A stretch of 64,000 bases of DNA from Glossina fuscipes (lineage: Eukaryota > Arthropoda > Insecta > Diptera > Glossinidae), in the NCBI RefSeq assembly GCF_014805625.2, contig NW_023998415.1, positions 9,802,341 to 9,866,340 on the forward strand, read 5' to 3'. A program made the translations under genes and the position numbers. This document shows positions 12,832 through 24,904 of the stretch, in pieces. The notes below the pieces were generated by a model. It did not search any database. It saw only the letters and a program-made list of their open reading frames with translations, and was not told the origin of the DNA. The stretch's first letter is position 1. Each line of letters opens with the position of its first letter.

Positions 12832-14807
12832 CCCTTCTTTGCATGATTTTTTCTATTTTTTTTAAATAAATCAGGGTGATGTAATTAATGCTCTAGATTA
12901 AAGGAAAAATATTTTAAAAAATCCTAGTGTAAATAAAAATATGTATTATGTAAAAAACAATATGATGGAAATTTAAATCATCATGCATTGCCACATATTT
13001 AGCTCAGTACTAAATAAATAAAAAAATACAGTTTACTCAATCTTCTTTATTCTTTATGATAATTTAAAAAACAATTATTATTCTTATTTAAGCACAAATT
13101 GACGCCACATTTATTACACGAAATTGTAGAATAGCCTTTACATTTGGGAAACTTGCACCGGAGTGACCCATCTACTTTTGGCCAATGTTCAGCACCATCT
13201 TTTCTTATGCCTTTTGGAGGTGGTGGAGCTGGAGAACCATTTCTTTTTTTTTGATTGTAATTCTTCTTCTAGTACACTGGTACTAGGACGCCCTCTTTTA
13301 GCTTCTTTGGTGGTTCCTCTGTTGCATAGCACAAAGGCCAATTCATTTCTGAATTGGCCCATTGTAAGCAGACTCTTTTTAGGTTCACCTCTTTCTTGAG
13401 CATTTTTTTTATAAACAATCCAGGAGTTTATAATAGCTAGATCAAATAGATGAAAAAAAATACGCAAATACCAATTTTTCGACCTCATTTTTATATGATT
13501 TCTGCCCAAAAAGCTATCCATGAGATCTACTCCTCCCATATGTTTATTGTACTCTTGGACAATAAACGGGCAAGTAATATCAATTTTTCCTTTTTTTATC
13601 CTGTCAAATTGATTCATTGTCACTGTGACAAACCTCTCATTGAGATGCTTGATAACAGGGCGGATTTTATAAAGCCTGTCATGTTCTGGATGACCTATAG
13701 GTTTGGGAAGATCATTGTTATTAAAATGTAATGATAACTTTATTTTCTCAAACTTGTTCAGTGGCATTGTTGAAGAAATGGGCTCATATCCAAACTTTGG
13801 CGACCAGTATGATCTTGTGCTGGGAAATTTGATTACTGACATGTATAATAATATACCAAAGAACTTATACAAATCATATTCTGTAAATGTTATAGATGAA
13901 CTGGGATTACTCTGTATTATATATAAATTTGTCTCCTCTACTAATGTTTTGATAAAATCTTCAGTGATAAAATGGTTAAAACATTGATATGGAGTTTCTA
14001 GGTGTGATAGACCACCTGAAGCAGTAGAACTCCCCAAGAAAGTAATTTTATCTGTGTCATACACCAGATTCCTTTTTTTCCAAATCAAGTTTCTTTTGTC
14101 AAATGGAAAACTGGATGAAAACTGCAAATTGGATGAAGTTGATGGGTGAGAGGGTTCTTGATCTTCTGGTTCTACAAGAGGGTGGATCAATGTCAGCAGT
14201 TTCATACACATCATCATCATCGTTCTCCTCCTGCAACACTCTTATAATTTCATCAGCATCGCAGTTTTCATCATCGGAATCGTGGTCATCAAGGCCATCT
14301 TCTGAGAGCCAACCGCCTTCTAACTTACTAAGATAATCTTCAATATCTCTTTCATTCAAGTTTCCCCAATAAACATTTACAAAAAAATGTTTGCCATACA
14401 TTACAAGTAAAGTTACTGCATAGTGATGTAAATTTCCATCACATAATTTTGAGAAATTTATTCACAGTGTTTTAATATAAATTGTACATAAAATAACAAA
14501 AACATGAAAACAAACCTTTTTTCCACTCATTTTCACTTTTATTGTATTTTATATCTCCGTTTATTTCCATAAAACAATTTAAAATCTCGCTCCTTTCTTC
14601 CAGTCACAACAAACAGCGGAATGACAAGTTCTAGGCCTGATAATTCACAGTGACGTTTGCTATTTTTTGACAACTGCGTTTTGTTGTACGCAATAGTCGC
14701 TTAAAAAGTTGCCGCCAACAACAAATTTACAGTACAAGGGTTTTGAGTACCATTATTTTGTTGACTAAACATTATGATTGAAATTTCCATCAGCATGCAA
14801 AGAAGGG
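12832..14807 (-). mobile_element. piggyBac-family transposon, internally deleted, ends intact
   Basis: The boundaries are precise. CCCTTCTTTGCATG at 12832-12845 is matched perfectly by its inverse at 14794-14807. Each end is flanked by the piggyBac target site TTAA (12828-12831 and 14808-14811). Subterminal inverted motifs around GGAAATTTA also occur (12967 and 14428). The minus strand carries a broken piggyBac-type transposase. The element is about 1.98 kb, shorter than a typical intact element of about 2.4 kb, which fits the central deletion in the transposase. With both ends intact it could in principle still be moved by a transposase supplied elsewhere in the genome. Confidence 0.92.
13047..14401 (-). 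pseudogene. piggyBac-type transposase, broken
   Basis: The frame begins with an acidic N-terminal part (DDHDSDDENCDADEI, about 14401-14190), shifts frame near 14170-14190, and continues as a 343-codon open stretch down to 13189. The dimerisation and early catalytic-fold segments are present (for example [20 protein letters not shown]). At about 13629 the sequence jumps from NERF straight to [11 protein letters not shown], and about 200 residues that normally carry the first two catalytic Asp residues are missing. The third (MGGVDLMDS) is kept. A second frameshift lies in an A8 run near 13245. Beyond it the other frame holds the C-terminal cysteine-rich domain (CKFPKCKG, CNKCGVNLCLN, CFLNYH), ending at a stop at 13047. 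It cannot encode an active enzyme. Confidence 0.88.
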
Positions 14808-15289
14808 TTAAATTTTCACTTATTAATTGTTGTTGTTTTAGTGGTTTTTTCTACGTCGAATTACTATTATGAACCAAGTTTTACAATAAAATATTGAAAA
14901 TTAGATCTTTTGACCGTACGAAGGTTGAGCTGCGGCAGTAACGGCGCTGTGGGGGAAGATTGAAAAAATTGCCAAATTCGAATCAAACATTTCACATTAA
15001 TTTAGAATGCCGAAATCTGGAATTTTTGTCGAGGAATTTTGAAAATTTCGACTATTTGGAATATACGGACTTTTCAAAATAATATGTTATATCTGCAGTC
15101 TGGATCGTAAAAATGCTCCGATCCAATCGATTCTGACTAGGGTTTGTTCCCTGACCAAAACACATCAGTATATCAAATTCAGTCAAGACAATTGAAAAAT
15201 GACGACCTGTGGCTCAAACATAATTGTTCATGGACGGACATCGCGCGCACAGACGGGCAGGCAAGCAATAAAACGAAATGTTTAACTTA

Positions 15290-15520
15290 AATCTCTGTGT
15301 GTTTGCGGATTCAAATCCCACTACGATACAGTTTACTTTAGTCGCAGTTGTAGTGAATACTCAGTCTAGGTGAAGACATAACACTTACCGAATGGACACA
15401 CACTCACTAGGCTGCGCCCGCTTCCTTATCTCTTTCTCTTTCCCCCCTTCGTTCCAAACGTCATCGAATCGGGGACATGCCCTCAATGATTGGTCATAAA
15501 ATAATAATTAAAAAAAATGT
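15290..15520 (+). repeat. SINE-like repeat, family B, copy 2
   Basis: The head has a box-B-like motif (GGATTCAAATCCC near 15306). Blocks shared with other copies follow: TTTAGTCGCAGTTGTAGTGA, ACACTTACCGAATGGACAC, a pyrimidine-rich middle (ATCTCTTTCTCTTTCC) and the 3' block GACATGCCCTCAATGATTGG, then an A-rich tail. No box A is certain. Length is about 230 bp. Confidence 0.6.
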
Positions 15521-15724
15521 ATTTATATATGTAACTATTTCACTGGCTAAATTTACAGATAGAAAAGATACAAATTGCGATTTTGTAGACTTGAAAAGAA
15601 GATTTTCTTCGTTTTTATTTAAGGATATATGTTGCTTTTTATATAGTTTTCTTAACATAATACAAGATGCCGTTTCATTCAATCTGGATAAGTGATTGAT
15701 TGAAAGAAAAAGATAAACTAATTA

Positions 15725-15730
15725 TTTATT

Positions 15731-15780
<50 letters not shown>

Positions 15781-15800
15781 ATATATATGTATATTTGGGG
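15725..15800. repeat. (TA)n microsatellite
   Basis: An almost uninterrupted TA tract of about 70 bases. Similar tracts occur at 24000-24020, 28668-28738, 31624-31700, 42326-42378 and 42768-42791. Confidence 0.95.
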
Positions 15801-16219
15801 AGAGGATGGTATACATATTGACTTTCTTGATGTTGTTACATTGACACTTTTATCTCTTATACATATTTTCCCGTAAGCATTTAATAAAGTATTTTTGACA
15901 TTTTTTTTTTTTTTCGTTTTTCTAGCATTACTTAACTATGTACTAAAAATATTTTATAATATTGTTGTAATATTCAAAATGGAAATTTATTTATTAATAA
16001 GGTTTTGTTCTTACGAAGCGAAAGAAGTGGGTAAAAAAAAAAAAAGATTTATTATTAAAATTAGAAAAAAAAAAAAAAATTGAAAAGGTTTTTAAGGTTT
16101 TTCATTCTTTTCCTTCTTTTTTTTAACAACAAAAGAAAAACTTGAAAATAAATTATTTTGGAAAACTTTAAAGAAAATTTGGAAAATAAGCTCACTTAAT
16201 AAAATAGGGGTAAATGCTA

Positions 16220-19200
16220 TCAGTAACCATATTTAGACATAACGTCGTTGGCCAAAGCACTTAAACGGCCTGCAACTTTGTGAACACCTTGGCGTACACT
16301 TTCCTTAACATCATCTAAATCAGGCGCTTGGAAATTCACACCAGTATTATAACCTGTAAGGGATTAATTGTAAATGTCTTTGTTTTTTAAATGTATGCAA
16401 TCGAAAATTGCTTACCTCTTGATGAGCGACCTGTTGTATTACTTTCACCAAAATAGTCAGCCGATGATATGGAATTTGATCCTTGAAATCTTGATAAATT
16501 TGCACCAACATCTTCTTGCGTTGTTTCATGACCGAAAAACTGATCTGAACCGAAACCTTTAGATGTTCCAAATTTCCTCTGGGCCAAATTATCATCATTT
16601 ACATCTGAACGTTTAATGGGAGTGTTGTTAGCTTTACGTGTATAACTCTCATAACTGGTGGTCGTTTTCGTTGATTTATTTGTATTGGCTACGGAAGTTG
16701 TTCCTTTATGTTTCTTATCACCACAATCGCCGCCGCCGAACATTGAAGTTATATTTGTATGAGTAGAACCTATCGGCTCAATAGCTTCAAATCCCATAGT
16801 TTCCAATTCTTGTTTATCCGTTTTATTGTTATTGCCACCAAAAGATGAAGCAGTGCCACCCCCACTACCACCACTTCCACCGTACATTGTAGGTGAATAA
16901 TCATTGAAAAAACTTTCGCTATCAAATGCCGCCAGCTTAGACATAGACGAACTACTGCCTGACGTGGCCTTCGGAGCAGGAGCTTGTTGTATTGTCTCCA
17001 TATCGCTCAAAACGGAGTGCGATATGTCAGCACTGAAATCAAAAATAATTGTTCACATTATATATATATGCCGAATTAACATTGGCATGAAGTATCCGCC
17101 AAAGACGAAGAGACATATACTTAATTTAACCTATATCTAATTAAATAAGGTACCAAACTATTTGAAGATCTCAGAGAATCGAAACAACGTTTACATCGAT
17201 TATATTGTAAATGGGTTGGAGACTAGTATTTTTCTTTTATTTGATGCCAACAAGGGAAATTTGAAAGTATGTGCGACTGGGACACTACCATAACGATAAT
17301 AAATAAACAATTGTTGCTTACACCCAAATGTAGATTTATTTATTTACTTATTTATTTGCCCATAGATTTACTTCTTTATTTTTTTGTAGATTTATTAATT
17401 TATTTTTTATGATCGTCGAAATGAAGAGAAGAGAGAGAAATTGAGAGGTAATGGCCGTCGCCCAATGGGCACTGACCAATCGGTAAATACCTTTATCGAC
17501 TAGGCAGTCACAGGCACAGCAGCGACTAAATGATACGCCACCGAATTTGAGATTTGAGCGCGCAAACACTAGCTTTGTAGTCGACTACTCAGTTGGATTA
17601 GATGAAACAGGGTAATAGAATAAGTTAAATCGTGAAGAAAATATTTGCCAGGAGCGCGTTTCAGTTGGAGAATAGCTATAAGTAACTTATAAATATCACA
17701 ATAGACAAAGAAAAAGTGCAACTTACAGCTTAAGCCAAAGATTGAAATAGGTAACGAAGGCCGACTAAAAAGCTGGTCTGATATAAGTTTCAATCGACCA
17801 CAAAATACTTTTAAATTTTAATGTCGAGATGGAAAAGGAGGATTTACCCTAAGACGGGTAAATAACTGTTCGTCTTTTTTATCCCTATTGCAGAAAGGTA
17901 AAAACTTTAAATTCCTATCTATCGACATTAGAAACTGTCCTCTATTTCCCCGAACTGGCAAAGCTATTAAGTCCATGGTAAAGTAAACCATGCGTACTCC
18001 CTTTTAATTGCAGAATTATTTAGATTCATTTCAAAGAGTTACCGCATTTACTACACCTGAATCAAACGAAACGACATTGAATGGGATAAGGAATCGAAGA
18101 AATTCGAAAAAAAAATAAATTCTCTTTTTAATCTGCTTTGTTTTAATTTAAATTACGTTTAAATTTTAATTACGTGTGCACCCGTTCTTCGTTATTCATT
18201 ACTTGAGATAGAGGAATACAGTCGGAAAATAATCGAGCATCAGCATCAGCATCAAATACTGGATCGACTTGTCGAGTATGTCCGTCTATTCATCCGCCTG
18301 TCTGTCCGTGTAATGTCCGTGGTAAACATTCTCGTGGTCGCAAAAGGGAAGCCGTCAAATACTGAAAATTTCTATACACAGGTTGGTTGGTTGAATCGGG
18401 ACCAAAGGAGGCACCTAAAGTACAACATTAACTAAGGTCATCTGTGGGTTAAAAATTTAAAAAAGTTTGCCTTTTAGAATGCTTTGCTCTATTTAAAAAT
18501 GATCACACGTACATTTAATTACGATGAAAAAGATCAAGAGCTGGAAGTGTACCGCAGGTGAATAATAATGTCCATAATCCGACTTTAATAGTCGTTTAAT
18601 CGAGGCCATAGATTTATTTAACCTAACATATAACAAACCAGGTATGTTATTATTCGAAAAGAGCACCTCTGTTGGTGAAGTTTAGACTAAAAGTCTATTC
18701 GAAGAAAATATTTATATCGTTTTCATTTCCTTTCCTGACTTGTAACTAGCGGCACAAATGATTTTAACTATGTCTAAGCTATATCTGAGGAGACTAAGCC
18801 CATTTATTCAATCCGGCGAGCAGCTTTTTTTGAATAGTTACATGCAAGCACTTACAACAATAACATTGTTATATGATTGTAAAATTAAAGCAATTACAGT
18901 CACATTACCACTTGGACTCCTTAATCCGTGTACGTTCTTTTAAATCTCAAGATATTTTCACGCTTTCAACCTTTCTCTTCGAACGGAAAAATTAACGGGC
19001 TGATGAGTTCTTAAGGAAAATTCCCTAGGTAATAAGGGGAAATGGATTAGAAGACCGTTAAAAGAAACGTGAAGGAAACACATTGAAAAATGTAGTTTTT
19101 TTAACTTCTTAATTTACGTGACTCCATTGGTGAAGTAAAAGGAACCTCATGATGGCCTAATATACTAATTTTCGTTCTGTTACGATTATTATGAATGGCG

Positions 19201-20798
19201 AGTTTGTAGTAAGATAAGATAGGTAGCACGTTTTCTAAATTTACCACTTACCCTTTTAAGTTAAAACCCATACCCAAACGTTCCATTTGTTTAGCCTTCA
19301 ACGGATCTATAGTTTTTAATTTAGCTTCCTCACGGTTTTTCTGCAATGATAAATCCTGGTAGGCTAAACGCATGCTAGCTACGGATTCTAGTTCCTCCTC
19401 GGTTGTCATTGGCTTTTCGGGTATTATCAAAGAAATACCATCTTTTATTTGATTGGCCATGTTAGCACGTTGTTCAATTTCCGCAAAGTTCGTCTTCACC
19501 TTGGTAGCTCCCAAACCGCCTGCCTTACGTGCACCTAACTAATTTAGCGAACGCGAAATAAAAAATTCCATGAAAAAAATTGCATTTAAACAAATGTCCT
19601 TAAAATGAATAATTTTACCCCGGATTTTTTTGGTTGTATTTTGCGTACGCCGATCGAGGGAATTAATGTATTGGGTGTAATAGTCGCATTTAATAATTCC
19701 ACACTAGGGGCACCCAAGCAAGGCTCAATTTTCGACTTTTCGGAAGCTAAGGTTGGCAGAGGTATTTCCAGCTGAAAACAGAAAAGTAAAATTGAAGGAA
19801 CCATTAAGAAATCAATCTAAATAAAGAGTTTAAACGAAAAGAGGCTAAGAAACTGGAAGCTTTTTTACGAAAACCAACATGCGTACACATGGGCAAAGCT
19901 TACCTTATTGCTGTTCACGTTATTGTTGTCATTTACAAAGTCCGAATTATTATCAATTTGTTGGCAGTCACCAAAAAAATCGTCTTCTTTATCATTATTA
20001 TCGTTATGTTCAGTTCGATCGACGGGATTATCCAAATGAAGCTATTTAAATGCGTTATTAAAACATTAAGGCTTTAAACGAACAAATTTTAGTGAACACC
20101 ACAAGGAATGCAAATTTAAACTCTCAACCAAGCAATTAATACTAATAATTAAGAAACTTTTAATAATGACATGACAATCAACCAACCTTTGTGCCATGTA
20201 TTTTCATGGCTTGCTGGGCTTGAACAGCCAGTTTATCACGATACAATTGCGCAGCACGAGAATTATACTTTTGCTGAGCATCCGTTGTCGAACAATTGTG
20301 TTGACGGAAAAATTGTGCAGCATTGGCATTCCCACCCATTTGCATTTGCCTCAATTGAAGCCATGTCCAATTTGTATCTAGATTTGTGGAACGTACAAAA
20401 GTCAAATGGACACCCAAACTACGATGTACAGCCGAACAATCAATGCAGATAAATACACCATAGGTCACCGAAGACCATGTGGGTGTTTTAGCACCACAAT
20501 CAAAGCAGCACTGAAATCATTAAAGGATTGAAATTATTTTAAAAATTCTACGAGATCAACATTTTTCATTGAAAACGACATAATATTTCAATACAATTCA
20601 CTTAGGTATTGTTCTCTCTTAGGACTATAAAGAAACATGTCATCTTTTTTTTTTTTTTTGTTATAAACTTTAATTAATTGCAATTGATTAGTAATTTTTA
20701 TGAAAATGTCTTACCTTATTGGCTGGTTGTGTACGTAAACGATTAAATATCGTCTCAATTTCTTGCTTGGTCGGCGGTCCCTGTGTCTTATTTGCCAT
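16220..20798 (-). CDS. ArfGAP3: ADP-ribosylation factor GTPase-activating protein 2/3
   Basis: This protein stimulates GTP hydrolysis on Arf1 and helps uncoat COPI vesicles at the Golgi. Seven exons with GT/AG borders join in frame: 20715-20798, 20187-20510, 19904-20041, 19619-19771, 19252-19538, 16416-17032 and 16220-16353, giving 578 residues. The zinc finger CX2CX16CX2C uses C30, C33, C50 and C53 and is followed by HRSLG, whose R58 is the expected catalytic arginine. The middle is acidic and Asn-rich. [18 protein letters not shown] and [12 protein letters not shown] are ArfGAP2/3-specific blocks, and a Gly/Ser-rich stretch precedes a conserved amphipathic tail ending SKYGY, all of which separate it from ArfGAP1. 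The start is the ATG at 20798, from which MANK leads directly into the domain; an earlier in-frame ATG adds 24 unconserved residues. Introns are short except the 2.2-kb intron 5, which holds a SINE. Confidence 0.95.
17340..17580 (-). repeat. SINE-like repeat, family B, copy 3 (in ArfGAP3 intron 5)
   Basis: Read on the minus strand, it shares TTTGCGCGCTCAAATCTCAA, TTTAGTCGCTGCTGTGCC, TACCGATTGGTCAGTGCC and a TCTCTCTCTTCTCTTC middle with the copy at 15.3 kb, in the same order. The 3' block is shortened. The rest of intron 5 (about 17600-19250) is AT-rich with nothing recognisable. Confidence 0.55.
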
Positions 20799-20870
20799 TA
20801 TTTTCTCGAATTTTTTTTCCTTCGGAATTTCGTTATTGTTCTTCCTGAAATACCACTTAGCCAAAAACAC

Positions 20871-23215
20871 ACCCGCTCGTGCTTGAAATTCTCCTGCGGA
20901 CTTTCCTTGATGAAACTATTTTATAAATCTTTTTAAGCTTACCCTTTATTCCCGATTTAAATATATGTAATTTTATTAGTTAAGAGTCGTTTATTAAAAT
21001 TACGATTTTTTTTTCTTTCTTTATGATAAAGTTGACTTTTGACGTGTTTTCGTCCACGTTCACTAAAAGTTGTTGCCACACACTTTCAATGAATAAAATA
21101 TATTGCATGAAATTTATTAAGAGCGTGAAATTTTTTATTCTAATAATTTGCTCGAAATCAAGTGATTTCAAGTCATATCTTGATGATTTTATATAATTTT
21201 TTTGTATAAAAAATGTCAAACATATTATGATCTATTTGACCATTCCTTTGAAATCCTGAATAATTACTTTATACAAAACTTATTTCAATATCCGTGAAAA
21301 AGGCAGCCCTGGAATTCGTTTCATTTGTGTATTCGCTATCAATAAACAGGGTAGACAAGTTTCTTCACTATTTATTTATTTTTATTATATTTATTTCCGC
21401 TTACAGATACAGGATAAAATTATTAAGTCAGGTACAAATCTATTGGCTTAGTCCATCTCCATTCAACACACCAAAAAAAAAAAAAAAAAAAAAAATTAAG
21501 TCAGGTCAGTTATTCGCTTATCTGCTTTTTGGTGAACTTTTCCAGGCTCAGAGGGTCTCACCTATACGCGCGGGTACAACAGTGATTAGAAAAGGTTATA
21601 GGAATGCTGGGATGAAAAAAGGGAGTAGGGTTTGTGAACGTTCAAGTTAAAAATGGAGACACCAGGTAAGGCAGGGACGATCGTTGCTGGTACGTTGTTC
21701 CATAAAAACGACGAGTCGTGGTAGTGTGCGTACAGGTAACTTCAGGACGAGTGAGTGAAAATGCAGACGAAGACGTATAGTTCTGTAGGATTGAATTTGT
21801 GGCCATGGATGCACTTACTTGTACATAAGCGCAATACAGCTTACATTGCGCCTATACTCATGGGTATCGAAAGTTCAAGACCATGAGCGTCCGAGCACTT
21901 CACTGCATGCGGATGAGGACCTTCAAGCAAAGATTGTAGGCATCCGCCTCTTGACCTGTGCGGGTGTTGAACTTGCCAGGAACCTTTTTAACGGCCCTCG
22001 TCCGAAAGAATAATGCAGACATGGCGGCATTGATTGATTGCGATATGATAAGTTGGAGTTAGAGGCACACATTTCAACCAACACGTATCAACCAAGTTAG
22101 ATATTGTTTGGTCATTATTGAGCAGAATCGAAATCGATGCGATAGATTGGTTTCCAATTTTTCTCACAAAAAACCAAAAGCTTTTGCCTCTTGCTAATGC
22201 GAGATGCGAAAACTCCATTATTAGAAGAAGAAATATTTGAAAGCGTTAAAGAATCCCGCTTTAATTTGGCTATGAAACATTCACATTGCACCAGTAATGC
22301 GCTGTAAGTTATGCGTTTAACTAAACACGTACAATCAAATTATATATTAACAGCTGGTGAGTGATGCACGATACAAACCTAGTCATTGTGGTAAGTTATT
22401 TGATCATGAAATGGAAATAGTTATGAACGAAAGCATATATGTGTTGTGCCCATTTTTTTGTGAAAGCAACGACGGACTCAAATTTATTAAAAGCAATTTG
22501 CTTGTGAGAATAAACAAAAAGCGGTCTCTCTTAAATGATGTTTTGATTGATGATTTTACAAATATTTAAGAAATTTTAGCTCTTGCACTTCGTACAACAT
22601 CTTTTTCTTTCGCTTTATATTTCAAGACAAATCTTAATCTCAAAAAATTTGGGTAACTTTCCGGCAAAACAATATGAAAAACAAAATTATTGAAATAGCA
22701 AAAGGCAACACTGCTGCATTTGCCCAGTCGAAGTTCGTGGCTATTCTTTTTTTAAATAAAATATGTGTCAGAACTTGTGTTCTCTTTTTTACGTGCATTT
22801 AAACAAATGAGGGCAAGCAACTAGTTTGCTTCCTATCGCTTTCGCCAATTTCTTCTCCTTGCAAAATCATACATAAATAAGTAGGTTATTTACAGTATTA
22901 ATTATCAAAATGAGATCTTTCGCTTACCTTTGAGTTAAACATAAAAATTGTGATGTCGGCAGTTGATCGTTTCATTGTCTATTTTAATATATGGTAGTTG
23001 GTTTTACTCTTCCTAAAATTATAAAAAGAGAGTGTAAGTGATACCGGCAACGGCGCTCGTAAAAAAAAGCTATTGTTGGGAGAAGATTCGTGAATTTCGC
23101 AAAAGGGTTCGCAATTAAATTACGTCTGTTAAACGAAAGAAAAAAAGCTTATCCACGTGTAACAGGAAAACTTCAAAGTCTACAATTCGTAAACGTTAAA
23201 GAGTAAAACGAAACG
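20871..23215. other. Intergenic region between divergent ArfGAP3 and cyclin Q
   Basis: Both genes point outward from this 2.3-kb stretch, so it should contain both promoters, but I see no clear TATA or initiator element. An A-rich run lies at 21472-21496. At 21819-22013 a short frame (with HERPSTSLHADEDLQAKIVG) is weakly like the DNA-binding end of a mariner transposase. At 22357-22569 there is a 70-codon open frame with no recognisable similarity. Confidence 0.5.
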
Positions 23216-23995
23216 ATGATGAAAAACATTGTAGACGTCTTGTCCTTGCAAAACCGTGTCCAAGAAACTAAGATACAGAAAACTAAACCCACGGATTATC
23301 GAAAAATTGATAAAATCGGGATAGTAGCTCGATTTTTATTTGAATGTGCTATTAAATTGGAAATAAAACCGTTAACCTCAGCTTGTGCGGCTATAATATA
23401 TCACCGTTTCTTCAAAGAAGTCAATACGTCAGACTACGACGAATATCTAATAGCCGCATCGTCTTTATACATGGCGGGTAAAATTCAAGATGATCCGGTA
23501 AAAATACGAGATGTTATAAACGTGGCTCATTGCACCTTGAATCGTGGGGCTTCTCCATTGGAATTAGGCGATGAGTATTGGTCTATGCGTGATGCTATTG
23601 TGCAAGCTGAGCTTTTAATTGCTCGCACTTTGAAATTTGACTTAAATTTCGAACATCCACATAAATTTTTGCTTTACTATATGAAAACTTTACAAGACTG
23701 GCTCGGTTCGACTATATGGAATTCAGTGCCCATAGCCAAGACGGCTGCATCGTTTCTGCAAGATTTTCATCATAGTGAAAAAATATTAAATCATAAACCC
23801 ACACACATTGCCATATGCTGTCTATCATTGGCTTTGCAAACATATGGTGTTCAGGTACCGTTAACGGATGAATCCGAAGAATCTTCAATGTGGTATACTC
23901 CATTTGTTCCAGACATAACTAAAGATAAGCATTGGGAAATTATTGAGGATATAATTGAGGTATATAAACGGGAATCCGAAATCGATAATATGTAA
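23216..23995 (+). CDS. CycQ: Cyclin Q (FAM58 family), CDK10 partner
   Basis: This is a single-exon gene of 259 residues, close to the usual size of FAM58 cyclins (about 250). These atypical cyclins bind and activate CDK10; in vertebrates the pair phosphorylates ETS2. The cyclin fold is plain. After a basic N-terminus, residues about 38-75 (VARFLFECAIKLEIKPLTSA, then AIIYHRFF) form helices 1-2. YLIAASSLYMAGKIQDDP (about 83-100) is the signature helix-3 region with the conserved Lys. LARTLKFDLNFEHPHKFLLYY-like sequence (about 139-160) links to the second cyclin repeat, which ends near residue 240. The start is the first of two adjacent Met codons. A (TA)n tract begins just after the stop, and AATAAA signals lie 200 bp downstream. 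It converges on the TEFM gene. Confidence 0.93.
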   Translation: MMKNIVDVLSLQNRVQETKIQKTKPTDYRKIDKIGIVARFLFECAIKLEIKPLTSACAAIIYHRFFKEVNTSDYDEYLIAASSLYMAGKIQDDPVKIRDVINVAHCTLNRGASPLELGDEYWSMRDAIVQAELLIARTLKFDLNFEHPHKFLLYYMKTLQDWLGSTIWNSVPIAKTAASFLQDFHHSEKILNHKPTHIAICCLSLALQTYGVQVPLTDESEESSMWYTPFVPDITKDKHWEIIEDIIEVYKRESEIDNM

Positions 23996-24020
23996 TATGT
24001 ATATATATATATATATATAT

Positions 24021-24904
24021 GTATATTGCATTTAATGCACCAGTAAAAAGTATATTTCAGAGACCATCAAAAAGGTTGTGACTTTTTCTTTCGGTATTTT
24101 ATACTGCTTTTTTGCAAGCAAAGCATTTCATGTCTTTAGAAATATTCGTGCTATAGTTTCAACTATTCTCCTTATTATATTTTTGTAATCACGCCTTAAA
24201 ATAAAATAAACAATTTACTAAATAAACACAAATAAATTGAAACGTTACCTCCACTTGATATTTTTTATACAAAAAGTTATTTATTACCGTAATTTAGCAT
24301 AAGCGAACGTATAAAATTCTCACAAATGATCAATAAAAATATACAGTGTTAATATAGTTGATATTAATAAAATATTATGGAAATCCGAAAAATAAAGGGT
24401 TTTAAGCGAGTTCAATTGGAACTGAATTGGTGGGAAAAATGTGCCGTTCATTGTGTTCAAGAACGCGAAATATCGCAACATGGAGTCCCTGCAGACGCGT
24501 AAGACGACCCCATAAAAGGTGCTTATGCATTACGCGATCGACAAAAGCTATAAGCTAATTCATTCGTAAATGGCATTTCGATTTTTTGTCTTCGAAATAC
24601 TCAAAGTGACATAAATGTAGCTGGCTTGATTAATGGCTAACCCAAGATTGAAAATTGGATTGAATTTGAAGCGAAGAATAACTAGAAATTTACAGCTAGA
24701 GCAAACAAATATCGAAATTTATAATTGATTGACTAAAATCAACAAACGCCGCACAATATAGAAGAGATCATCAGTGCGAGGTAATCAAAAATAGTAATGA
24801 CAATCGAAAAAGGTAAATCAGAAATAATATCCACAATAAACGCGTGCATAGTTTAAATATTTGCAATTTTGATACATATGGTTATATGGTGGTTGTGAAA
24901 ACTT
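24021..24904. other. Convergent intergenic region (cyclin Q / TEFM)
   Basis: This holds the 3' ends of both flanking genes, with AATAAA-like signals at about 24200-24215. It also has one short plus-strand open frame starting at the ATG at 24377, described among the findings. Confidence 0.55.

Noticed and set aside
20171..20452. Plus-strand open frames of 61-93 codons over ArfGAP3 exon 2
   Set aside because: They overlap the zinc-finger exon on the other strand, whose reading is unmistakable.
21819..22013. Mariner DNA-binding domain fragment
   Set aside because: Only a short weak likeness (ERPSTS...DED) and no inverted ends were found; too little to annotate as an element.
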